A stretch of 64,000 nt of DNA, taken from NCBI GenBank assembly GCA_014058105.1, contig JACGCM010001954.1:1488001-1552000 (forward strand), written 5' to 3'. Below the pieces are notes generated by a model, which ran no database searches, was not told the DNA's origin, and saw only the letters and a list, made by a program, of their open reading frames with translations. The position numbers and the translations under genes were made by a program. The stretch is from Kingdonia uniflora. Its lineage: Eukaryota > Streptophyta > Magnoliopsida > Ranunculales > Circaeasteraceae. Below are positions 22,740-32,168 of the stretch, piece by piece (the first letter of the stretch is position 1; every line of letters begins with the position of its first letter).

Positions 22740-24201
22740 GGCTATGCACATTGTGATACTAACATAGTGGTCTATTGGGAAGATCATGAATTGTCTGTGG
22801 TGCGAGATAACACTCATTTCCCTTTATCGTGGGCAAGATAACAGAGAGAGTTGTTGTCATTGGCGACAAAACTGGGACAGGTCTGTCTGGTCTGCCGTCC
22901 CTTCTTCTATTATTATCGGTATTTTTATCGCGTTGTTTAAGCACTTCAGAAGTGACTATTCGCTGAGATGGGGTCGAAGATGCTTCTCGATAATGGATTA
23001 CAGATGAGCTTTTCATCTTATCTTTCTTTGATCGCTCCAGTTCGATGTAGTTATTAACTACATCAATCATCTCAGTGACTGTACGCAGCTTATGTAGAGT
23101 AAGTTCTTCTCAAACTTTTGAGTCAATATGCAGGGCGGAGGTGAATGCTGGAATGACAATCTTAGGGTATGAGTTCCCTATTTTTCTTGTTTCTTGCTGG
23201 AAGTGTTTATGAAAGTTTGCCAGGGTCTATTTCGTACCTTGCTCAAAGTAAAATAAGGAGTCGGCAATGATCTCTCACTCTCTGGCATGAGCGTAATTGG
23301 ATTCGAAAAGATGCTGCAACTGGCTGAACATTGTGATGGAGGCTTCTTGGATTGTATGGAACCAACGGAGCGGCTCTTCCTTCAGGCTCATGTTGAATAA
23401 TCTACATAGCATGTGGTCAAGTTTGGAATATAATCCCACTGCGGCTTTGAAATGTCGAACATGCGTAAGAGAGTCAGTCAGGCTTGCATACCGAATAAAT
23501 TTGGGCATATGAAAATTATCTGGAATGGGCATAACTTCGAGATGACGGGAGATGGGGTTTGTTTCGATTCTATCAAGTGCGGACCTTCGGCCTGGAATGT
23601 CAGAATTTATGACCTAGATCCTGTTGTTGAGGTCGTCCAAGGTGACAAATTGTTGCGGGGGAAATTGTAAAGCTGCAATCTGAGGAACAAAATATCCTTG
23701 TCCTTCTGGTCTCAATCAATCCCTGATCGGTCTTCTTTTAGGCGGGGGATTTGGATATCGAGTGCGTCAACTTCCTTGAGTTGTCGATGTTGAGGATGTT
23801 AAACCAAAATGTTGAGAGGCTCTGTTTGGGTTCCCGGATCTGGATCGAGAAACATGGAGCTCGTCTTCTCTTGGTGGATCGTCACGTTGAATTATTCTTG
23901 ATCTATGCTCGCTTCGAACAAGTGGAGGGGATGTTTGTCGACCGATAAGCCAATCTTGCATTCTTCATGGTCGCTTTATTTATTTCTGATGTGTTTGGCT
24001 CTGTTGATCTAAGGTTTCCCGCCGTTCCTCTCTTTCTGTTTGAAGAGCTTGAGCGTGGACACGATGATCCTCCATTCTCGGGGCTTTTTCTGCTGCCATC
24101 TGTTGCTGAAGCTCGAGTACAACATTGCGAAGATCAACATTTCTGGGTATTTCCTGATCTTTGATGGTACTTGAATGCCTTCTTAGGTTCATGTTTGTCA
24201 T
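22740..24201 (-). pseudogene. Element 1 gag
   Basis: Likely start is the ATG at 24201-24199, 39 bases inside the primer-binding site (MTNMNLRRHSSTIKDQEIPR). A Gln/Glu/Arg-rich stretch follows (QQQMAAEKAPRMEDHRV). The Retrotrans_gag core lies at 23532-23275 (FIRYASLTDSLTHVRHFKAA, LYSKLDHMLCRLFN, EEPLRWFHTI). The C-terminal part is near 23070-22759 (MIDVVNNYIELERSKKDKMK). Frameshifts separate the pieces. Confidence 0.8.
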
Positions 24202-24239
24202 TGGACGGCGTTTAGATCAGTAACGGTAAAAAAAGTGTG

Positions 24240-24263
24240 GTAATTCCCACAGACGACGCAAAT
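24240..24263 (-). other. Primer-binding site, element 1
   Basis: Immediately inside the 5' LTR the sense strand reads ATTTGCGTCGTCTGTGGG. This resembles the tggcgccgtctgtggg-type primer site common in plant Tat-like elements, with small changes. Equivalent sites follow the LTRs of elements 0, 2 and 3. Confidence 0.75.
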
Positions 24264-24801
24264 TGTAGTGGCGTGTTTTCCAGAAGGAGAATCTTCGCCA
24301 ATACTTATTCGTAAAGAGAAGGCAATAAGCTTGATAAAGTAAGATTTTATGTGGAAAACTCAGTAAAGGCTGAGAAAAACTACAACCTTGAGGAGGATTT
24401 TTATGTAAAATCCAGTAAGATGCCAGTTATTACACATTTTAGAGTGAAGGTAGGTGTTTGAAGTAAGAAAATAGTAAAAGATTGTGTATTTTAGTATATA
24501 TTATCTGCCTGTATTTATAGTCATACAGGCAGTTTTACAAAAAGAAAGAAATAGTCTACTATTCCGGGGGAAGTGGGTGAATTTTGCGGATCTCAAACAG
24601 TTTTATCTTTACCAGGCCGCAACGACTACTTTTGGTAGGTCAAGGACTTATAGTATCTTCAAGAATGCTGAGCTATCTTCAACTACACCGTACTGGCTTA
24701 TAAGTGTTGAGTTGTCTTCGACTATGAAGAACTGTCTCTGTATGTCTTCGACTACACTTTGTTGGCTTACTTTGGTCGAATCTGGGATATATGCTACTAC
24801 A
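24264..24801 (-). repeat. Element 1 5' LTR
   Basis: 538 bp, TG...CA termini (sense start TGTAGTAGCATATATCC, sense end CCACTACA). It pairs with 15660-16196. The target duplication agtag follows at 24802. A short frame running from this LTR into element 0's RT (24863-24648) is a junction artefact. Confidence 0.92.
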
Positions 24802-25309
24802 AGTAGGGCACGAATGCGATCTGAGTCAGGTTCGATTCCTTTCCTGCTAATCAGATGTCCCAAATTTTTTCCAGATTAGACTCCAAACAGGCATTTATCA
24901 GTGTTGAGATTCATCCTGTAGGAGAGAAGAATTTCAAAGATTGTGTGAAGATCTGCTAGATGATTTTATTTTTAAAATTCTTACACATCATGTCATCGAT
25001 GTAGACTTCCATAGTTTTCCCAAGCCGATCCTTGAATATTTAGGTCATCAATCTTTAATAAGTGGCGTATGCATTTTTTAGTCCAATAGGTATGACTTTA
25101 TAACAGTATAATCCTAGCTCCATGATAAAAGATGTTTTCTCCTAGTCGTTGGGTAATAGTTATATTTAGTTATATCCGGACGCAGCATTTATCATGGACA
25201 GAATCTCGTGTCTAGCAGCTGAATCGGGCATATGATTAATTATAGAGAGTTGGAAACTGTCTTTCGAAGTGTGCTAATTGAGGCCTGGAAAATCCATACA
25301 TACTCTGAT
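24802..25309 (-). pseudogene. Element 0 RT, middle fragment (between element 1 and CACTA insertions)
   Basis: Minus strand, right to left: TSFIMELGLYCYKVIPIGLK, then DRLGKTMEVYIDDMMCKNF with the catalytic YIDD near 25005-24991, then MGHLISRKGIEPDSDRIRAL, where it is cut by element 1. The right edge at 25309 is the CACTA target duplication gat. Stops are present. Confidence 0.82.
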
Positions 25310-25560
25310 CACTACAACAAATGTAGGCTATAACATCAACTAATCAAAGTCATTTTTTTTAATATTGACGTTGATTGTTAAATTTCTCGTTTTTCTCCGT
25401 AACTTAAGTGGTTCATTAATGCATCGAAGTCATTTTATTAGAAACTGACGTTGTTTGTTATTTTTCGTACTAAATTACGTCATTTTAACCAATGACATAA
25501 AAAAATTGGAAATCTAAAATACTATACCAACGTCATTATTAGCTTAAATGACATTGTTTC
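25310..25560. repeat. CACTA left TIR and subterminal repeats
   Basis: TIR at 25310-25329, then repeated ttgacgttgattgtta, actgacgttgtttgtta, ttacgtcattttaac, ccaacgtcatt and aaatgacatt in both orientations to about 25560. They match the words in the right subterminal region. Confidence 0.85.
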
Positions 25561-26716
25561 ATCTATATTACATTCTAGAGTACATGTATCAAGACAAACT
25601 AAGCTTGATGCATCTCTCGAGGTGGGGAAAAACAGATCAAGGGTGTACAATTGTTTTCAGTTTACTAGGGGCAGTATTGTCCATTGTATATAAGAGTAGG
25701 TTACAACCGCATGTGATGGTTACTTTTAGTTTAAGAACATGTGTCCAACAATCTATATTTGAGTACCATGTGTCCATTTAATACATTACTTCCCACCAAA
25801 ACAACCACTTATCTTCAAAGTTCAAAAATTTTCTCATCCTTCTCATACCCTCACTACCCTCACTGTATCTCCCACTTCCACAATAGCATCAACTCTGCAT
25901 ATAAAAAAAAAACACAGGTATAAATCTTTCTTCCACAATAACACTTTAAGATCTCTCTTAATCTTTCTTTTAACTTTATTGATGAAGTTGGAACCTTTTT
26001 TCATCTTTTATTTTTTTCATATTATAGGTTAAGATTGCTTATTTTTGGGTGTCGGGTCTGCTCCTCCTGCAAATTATGCCCAGGTACTCATATACAGTTG
26101 TTGTTCTTAATTTTACTCTATTTTCTCAATTGGGTATCAAACGAATCATCAAATGGTGTGGTTTATGTATCCCATTGGTTTTAATGATAAAAACATTAAT
26201 GATGTCGAGTTGATTTATGCACCAATGGTTTAATATTATACAAGGTCAAGGTCAGATTCCTCCCTCTTAAAATTTGTTCTTGATTTCTGGGTTTTTAATT
26301 TTAGATCATTTGCTCTCTGAGGTTCTTAATTTTACTCTATTTGCTCAATTGGGATGTATAAACCAATTGCTCGATAAATTAAAACAATGTATTCCATTAA
26401 TTGACATCAAACGAATCTGACCTTGACCTTGAGCAAATGATAAAAATGCATATTCCTCCCCAATTTGATGTATTATCAACAATATTTTTAAGCATTTATG
26501 TGTATGCCATTTTGTCCTACAAAGGTATGGTTATGTACGAAAGCATATTTCTTAACCTCGGTGTCCGCGGTTTATGGGAATTATTTCTTATCATCGTAAC
26601 AAAAGTAAAATTCAAATGACAATCTGTACTAATATGTTTGGAATCATTTCTACACTATATCTAGATTTGTCTATAAATAAAAACACAACGTGCAAGAGAA
26701 ATAATGAAAGAGTGTT
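25560..26716. other. CACTA interior, no gene recognised; possible promoter and leader
   Basis: Contains a TATA-like tgtatataagag (about 25687-25698), a C/A-rich leader-like stretch (25785-25910), and possible splice signals (acag/gtataaatc near 25918, ttatag at 26026-26031, cag/gtactc near 26081). It also has a duplicated ttcttaattttactctattt (about 26107 and 26322) and a 19-bp inverted repeat (26241-26259 and 26413-26431). No protein family is visible in the short exon. Confidence 0.35.
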
Positions 26717-26970
26717 ATGGAGGACAATATGCTAAGTATCATCAACTTTCCACGACGTTTAAGAGCCATTAACAGGGCCATTTTCGTCGGTCCTTCAATA
26801 CCCATTTTAACATTACTCTACTACAGAATTTCTCTCTCATCTGTCTAAAAATAGCATCTTAGTGTTTCCATAGCTTTTAATGTCCATCTCAGAGTTCTTT
26901 TGTGTCTTTATTTGGCTCTTAGATCAACCTTGCTCATTACAGCCTATCTTCCAAAGTGTCGTGGGATTAG
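26717..26970 (+). pseudogene. Captured fragment: cellulose-synthase-like protein, N-terminal membrane region
   Basis: From the ATG at 26717 the frame reads RRLRAINRAIF then ILTLLYYRISL, resembling the first transmembrane region of plant CSL proteins (RRxAINR...LALLYYR). After a stop and a frameshift SISEFFCVFIWLLDQPCSLQ then PIFQSVVG follows, matching the second hydrophobic segment (SE-x-x-x-x-FxWLLxQ...RPVxRxVFP). The next part of the same gene type lies at 28591-28702, with a lectin fragment between. Similarity is by memory of the family, so the subfamily (E, G or B) is uncertain. Confidence 0.6.
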
Positions 26971-27059
26971 CTCATCACGTGTAGTACTAGATCAACCAAT
27001 ATTGCTATTCGATCCACCTCCAGCACTTGCATCAGGAAGATATGTAACAATAATAGAGA

Positions 27060-27195
27060 ATCATTAAAGATATAAACAGAGAGAGAGAGAGAGACCTTCA
27101 AAAGCATCTGACTTCGTCTTTGTTACTGATCATTCTCTCTGGCTTTCACTCTATTGTAGTAAGTAGTAGTAGTAGTATTAGTAGTAGTAAAGATA
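27060..27195. repeat. Simple repeats (AG)n and (AGT)n
   Basis: cagagagagagagagagac near 27078-27094 and a run of about ten agt triplets, with one att interruption, at 27159-27190. No coding content on the plus strand. Confidence 0.85.
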
Positions 27196-27535
27196 GGTGG
27201 AGGCTATTGTAGGTTTTTTTTTTTTTGCTGACCGTTGATGGGTTAGATAGATGACCAAATCAGTAGCTTTATACAACCATTTTGTTTGGCAGAAATCTAT
27301 CTCATGAGGCAGCGAAAACCCAAAATATACCGGGTTGAAAGGAACATCATCGACATGTCGAACCATAAGTCAGTGGCAAAGTATCAAAACCTGTCGAGCT
27401 CACATTCCAGCGTAGTGGCCAAATATCAAACCATGTTGATCTCTCATAAAAAATTCTCCTAGGATTATGGTTTGCATATTGACAGCTAAACTCTTCATTC
27501 TGTCTATGTTTCTCCTTTATCCCAAAGCCAACCAT
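27178..27535 (-). other. Unidentified minus-strand coding-like segment in CACTA
   Basis: Two overlapping short frames: 27535-27347 (NPRRIFYERSTWFDIWPLRW) and 27366-27178 (DDVPFNPVYFGFSLPHEIDF, then WLYKATDLVIYL). Composition looks protein-like, unlike the surrounding low-complexity DNA. I do not recognise a family. It may be another captured gene fragment, but that is only a guess. Confidence 0.25.
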
Positions 27536-27713
27536 CTAGTCAGGCCATGAGGGAAAATGCATAACATCACATTTTGAACACTACCTGCCGCTCATGGAGC
27601 TAGCAGCCCTGAACTTTTACTTGCCTCCCATTCCTCTCCTCTCTCCTTGATGAACCCATTCTCTTAGTTGAATTTTAATCAGTATGGCCAAATTATTCAA
27701 CAGACCACACTAT

Positions 27714-27886
27714 TCTTAGTTGAAGATACCTAAGAACACCAAGTACAATCCATTTTATCAATAATCACACTATTCAAGATGACCAAATTATTCACAAGAA
27801 AACACAAGTTCTTAGTTGAAGATACCTTTGGTTGTTTTGTAACAAATTCTCTTTGACCTAATTGGAGTAGGTGAAGCAGTAAACAA
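27714..27886. repeat. Direct repeat flanking the lectin fragment, left copy
   Basis: About 175 bp matching 28373-28552: ttcttagttgaagatacc, aagaacaccaagta, cacactattcaagat, ttggttgttttg and gaagcagtaaacaa occur in the same order. It lies just before the lectin fragment. Confidence 0.85.
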
Positions 27887-27918
27887 CATATCCAGGTACA
27901 CTGTAGTTTACTGGAAAT

Positions 27919-28350
27919 GCAGCTCCCGATACAGGAGCCTTTCAAATCACCCTAGATAATTCAAGCACTTTAGATATATTCCAAAACAAGTCTAGAAGAG
28001 TAGTTTACAAAGAACCATACAAACTATGGGAAGGAGACGTTAATTCTACTGCTGGAAAGATTGCTTCCTTCACTACTTCCTTTGACTTTAACATCTACAG
28101 TCACATCAATACGACTCCAGGTGGAGGTTGTCATTCATTATCACTCCTGACTTAGACATTCCAGCTCAAAGCTATGGTTAATATCTGGGATTGGCCAATG
28201 CCTCCACTGATGGAAACTGGATAAACAATTTGATCGCAATTGAGCATGATATATTCAAGTAGGAGTTTGATCTAAATGACAATCACATGGGTTTGAGCAT
28301 TAACAACATCAAATCTAGCAAGGTCGTCTCATTGTTCAAATTATCCAGTT
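27919..28350 (+). pseudogene. Captured fragment: L-type (legume) lectin domain
   Basis: Reads NSSTLDIFQNKSRRVVYKEP, then WEGDVNSTAGKIASFTTSFD with FNIYS after it, FIITPDLDIPAQSYG, and GLANASTDGNWINNLIAIEH, then EFDLNDNHMGLSINNI. These are the strands of an L-type lectin domain. The AIEHD strand and the DLNDNHMG loop correspond to the metal- and sugar-binding region (usual form VEFDT...D-x-NDNHVG). Stops in two places and a small frame slip make it a pseudogene. In plants such domains are free lectins or the extracellular part of lectin receptor kinases. No signal peptide or kinase part is seen, so only an internal exon piece was captured. Confidence 0.8.
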
Positions 28351-28372
28351 TAGAAACCACTACGTCCTTTTG

Positions 28373-28552
28373 GTTCTTAGTTGAAGATACCTAAGAACAC
28401 CAAGTAAAATCCATGATATCGATGATCACACTATTCAAGATAGCCAATTATTCACAAGAAAAGACACGAGTTCTTAGTTGAAGATACCTTTGGTTGTTTT
28501 GCCACCAAATTCTCTTTGACCTAATTAGAGTAGCTGAAGCAGTAAACAAAAT
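28373..28552. repeat. Direct repeat flanking the lectin fragment, right copy
   Basis: Right-hand partner of 27714-27886, about nine-tenths identical by eye. The two copies bracket the lectin fragment, and the flanks beyond them belong to a different gene type. Confidence 0.85.
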
Positions 28553-28590
28553 CGCAAGTAGCCTGGTCATGATAGATGATGGTATTGAAT

Positions 28591-28702
28591 GTGATGAACA
28601 CGATTTTGTCTTCAATGGCACTTGACTACCCTTCAGAAAAGTTCACCGTGTACTTATCTGATGATGCTGGCTCTCCTTTTACTTTAACTGCTATTAAGGA
28701 GG
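28591..28702 (+). pseudogene. Captured fragment: cellulose-synthase-like protein, start of GT2 domain
   Basis: A clean 37-codon frame reads VMNTILSSMALDYPSEKFTV followed by YLSDDAGSPFTLTAI. This is the first GT2 block of plant CSL proteins, where the D-D of YLSDD is the first conserved acidic pair that binds UDP-sugar. It matches the part expected soon after the membrane segment at 26717-26970, so both probably derive from one captured gene, now separated by the lectin fragment. It ends abruptly after 28702. Confidence 0.78.
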
Positions 28703-28704
28703 TA

Positions 28705-31230
28705 GAAAGTATGGGGATTATTTCTTAACGGTTGTCAACACACGATAAACAATCAGAAAGTATGGGGATTATTTCTTATCCCTATAAGCATGGTTATCTC
28801 GACCCATATAATGGTTATACACCGCGACCTATCCCCTAAAGATTGTTTACAAATTTTCAAGGACCATTGTTTTCTGCTTCAAAGTATGAGGATTATTTCT
28901 TAACCGCGGTCGGCAATGGTTATGTACAATCCAAGTTTGTTCGAATAAAATATTTCTTAATAGCAGTGTATTTGAAAGTACTGCAAGTTAATGTATGTAG
29001 TCACGGACAAGTATAAGGAACACAATATGTACTCCAAAACATTTCCTCAAGACAAACCAATCACGACATGACCTTCAAAGAATAATTCACTTACAATGGT
29101 ATGCCTTCTTAGAACAATAGATAACATTCTTGGTTAACATTATTGGTATGCTTTCCTTAATCTATAGTAATTATAGCTGTACATATGAGTTCATGCATAT
29201 GCCTTTATGGAATTAGGAAAACATGGTAACAGTTAGTCATTTGCATTGTGTCACTGTGAAATGGGTACTGAAAGTTAGTCATATGATAGTCTAGATATAA
29301 ATATATATCCAAGGAACAATGGTCTATTTTGTGAGGAGAAAGCATAGCAATACTAAAGCCATCTTTTGCAAAGTGCATTTCATGGTCTTCTAAGAATTCT
29401 TCGATTTCACAATGTAACTTTGCAGTAAATAGAATGTTTGATGTACATCACTTCTTTGGAATTCAAAACATCAAGGTATCTTACCACTTTTTGAGTTTCG
29501 GCTTTATATTCTCTCCATTTAGTTCTCTTATTAATTAAAACTATGTTAATATGATAACCCAAGCGCGCAATATCATTAATGTTTCCATGATGAACTTCTC
29601 GCTGTTTTGGGTATGGAATTGACACAACTTGATATCTCAGATTTCCATTCAGTTTTTCAATTTGTTAGCTATTTTTTGAATTTGTTTTCAATTTTCAACT
29701 CATTCTATTTTTCATGGTCGCAAGCATTTTGCTTCTCTTGGGGTGTAGACTAATAGTGAGTATGAAGTAATGAAGAGTAAGGAATAAGGAAGAGAGTACA
29801 TTGGGCGGGCAGCAAAAGGCTATTTGGCACTGTCTCTAGAAAATCAGTAAATCCATATCACCTTACCAGTTACAATCTTGGGGCCGTTTTTAATTGGTGG
29901 TATTATTCGTACTTTCACTTCTAAAATTAGAGATGATTGAATGGCATTAAATGGGAATGAAGTAGCAAAGTAAAATTGCTAAAATGGGCTAGATGTGGTA
30001 AAACGTGGAGTACGATGTTCATCAACATAATTAATTGATTTCCTTTAAGTTTGAATGGTTTTTTAAATATACTTTGATGGTCACTTTATATTGGGAGCCC
30101 TTTTATATTTGTAATGAACATATCCAATAATTTGGAGCATAAAATATTAGAAATTGGCCATACTTTGACCAAAAATGCATGCAATTCATTTAGTCCCCTG
30201 AAATTCTATACAAAAGCAAAAAAAATCCATGGAAACTGTATCGGTTCAGTAAAGTGAAGAAGCATGCATGTCAACTATCCATATGAACGTGGATAAACAT
30301 ATTAAAGGTACATCTTTAAATAATTCTAGCAATGAATACGTGCCGCATGAAATAGAGCGCCTTCAGCGCATCGACGTATTCAACATGACTTGGTCACGGG
30401 TAGCTTAATGTTTAATGTTATCTAAATCAATATGTTGTTTTATATGAGTCGTTTGGTTTATTATTGTTGTGGAATATCATTTTTGATGACAATTATATTT
30501 AGTTTTTATTTTTATCGTAATAGAGAATAGACTAAATGCTTACCCCAAACTAATGACTCTGATGGTATAAGGGTTTGTCATGGTTGAAAAGGAGAAAGAA
30601 ATTGCAGTTTTCCTCAAAAGATGATAGTAGGGATGTCTCAGATGTTTTGAAGGGCAAGGTGCTAAGAATTTCACAACATCAAATACATGTAATTTGTCTA
30701 AGAAGGAAATCTTATTTTTGTAATATGTAGACATCTGTGAAAATGTAAGATGATAATAAACCACCAAACTTTCAACTACAAATTTATACATTTTGTTACT
30801 AGATATTTGAAAGATCTATTACTTTCGAGCATCATTTTTCAATTACTCAGCGTGACTTTATTTTTTTATGTCATAATAGTAACCTTAGCATTGAAACTAC
30901 AAAAAGGAAAAGCATCCATTACATAGGAATGATTTTGATCGTGTCCATAGGTACGTAAATGATTTATCTATCATAGAGTTTAGTGGTGTCAATTGTCGAA
31001 GCATCATTTATAGCGCCGAAGGCGCGTCGACGTTGTTGTCGTGACTTGGTCACGCGTAGTACTAGTTTAATATACTTCGTGGGAAAGACAAGAGAGTTTG
31101 CAAAATAACCAAATTTGGGTATGATAGGAGAATTTTGGGAAGAATTTTCTGAGATCACGATGAGAATCAACCTTATACGAGAGAGAAGATTTAGGAGGCA
31201 CAGTCGAAAGAGGAAGTTTTCCAATGAAAT
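28705..31230. other. CACTA interior without identifiable gene
   Basis: AT-rich. Repeated word agtatggggattatttctta at about 28711 and 28757, and a variant near 28884. Small minus-strand frames (29625-29407, 30791-30540, 31224-30964) show no family motif. A direct repeat of about 53 bp occurs at 30360-30412 and 31018-31070 (agcgcc..., cgacgt, gacttggtcacg, gtag). The part from about 31070 is probably promoter and 5' leader captured with NOC3. Confidence 0.35.
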
Positions 31231-32168
31231 AAATCTCAGCCGCCGCAGTGAGGCAGCTCTAACTTAAGTAGAAATCCAAGGTTTTTATGATGCAATTTCC
31301 ATCCCTAATCTGCAAGGATTAAAGGTATGAACTCCTCCTATTATCTCTTCCCATCAATTTGGTTTAGATTTCCCAATTAAAGATTCGTCCCCAAATTCCC
31401 CACAATTCTAATTGCTTGTAAATTCTTATATGGTTTGAGATAGCAGAAATTTAGTAGTTGATTTTGTTTGGAGCATAGTTGATTTGCCATTTTTCTTTTG
31501 TTTCCGTTCGCTTTTGATATCAAGTAGAGATGATAAAAAATTTGTCATGGGAAATATTTCTAATATCACAAATACTTCCAGTGTTGAATAGGGAAAAGAA
31601 GCTAGAGTTTCATCTATCCCAAATCATCAAATTAGGGTTTTAGTAGATAGGTAACTCTTTTAATAACCAATTCAACAATAATTTAATCTAAGAGTATAAA
31701 CTTACAAAAGATTTCGTCATTTCAGCTCACAATTTAAGTTATGATGTGAAGTAATTATTAGTCTCAGTGCCATTTGTTTGGTAAAAAACTTAAATTTAAG
31801 TGCTTATAAGTTTGTATTGGCTTCGCTAGGTACATTGAAAGTGTTCGTGATATTGGAAAAAATTTCAATGATATTTATACTATTGCATGCAGACAATTGG
31901 ATTAGCTAAGCCCGAGTTTAAAGGTTAGAATATATTTAAATTCATCAATTACAAGCATTTCCATTGTATCGAGTGGAGCATTTATCTGTTAATTGTGTTA
32001 AAGTGTTCATAATGTGAAAAATTTAAGTTTCGATACATGGGTTTAATAGCTTTGGTGTTGATTTCTGTTTTGTAGGATATAATAATCCCCATGGTTTTAT
32101 TTTGGTATTTTTTTTTTTTACAAGATTGCAAAATTTTTTTTTTTATTTTTTTAACTACGTAGTATTAA

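Larger units (their letters stand above)
15660..24801 (-). mobile_element. Element 1: Ty3/gypsy (Tat-like) retrotransposon with two LTRs and TSD agtag
   Basis: A complete but mutated element of about 9.1 kb, transcribed right to left. The layout is 5' LTR 24801-24264, primer-binding site, gag (24201 to about 22740), protease, RT, two RNase H regions, integrase (to about 18620), a 60-bp tandem repeat block (18598-18125), a plus-strand antisense ORF (about 16414-17688) and 3' LTR 16196-15660. It is inserted in the RT region of element 0. The double RNase H and antisense ORF place it in the Tat branch. The two LTRs differ at about 60 of 537 positions by eye, so the insertion is old. Confidence 0.9.

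Noticed and set aside
24648..24863. Frame fusing RT to a new C-terminus
   Set aside because: It crosses the junction of element 0's RT and element 1's LTR; an insertion artefact, not a real fusion gene.
29407..29625. Minus-strand frame in the CACTA element as a possible transposase piece
   Set aside because: No TNP2/TNPA motif and too short; no support.
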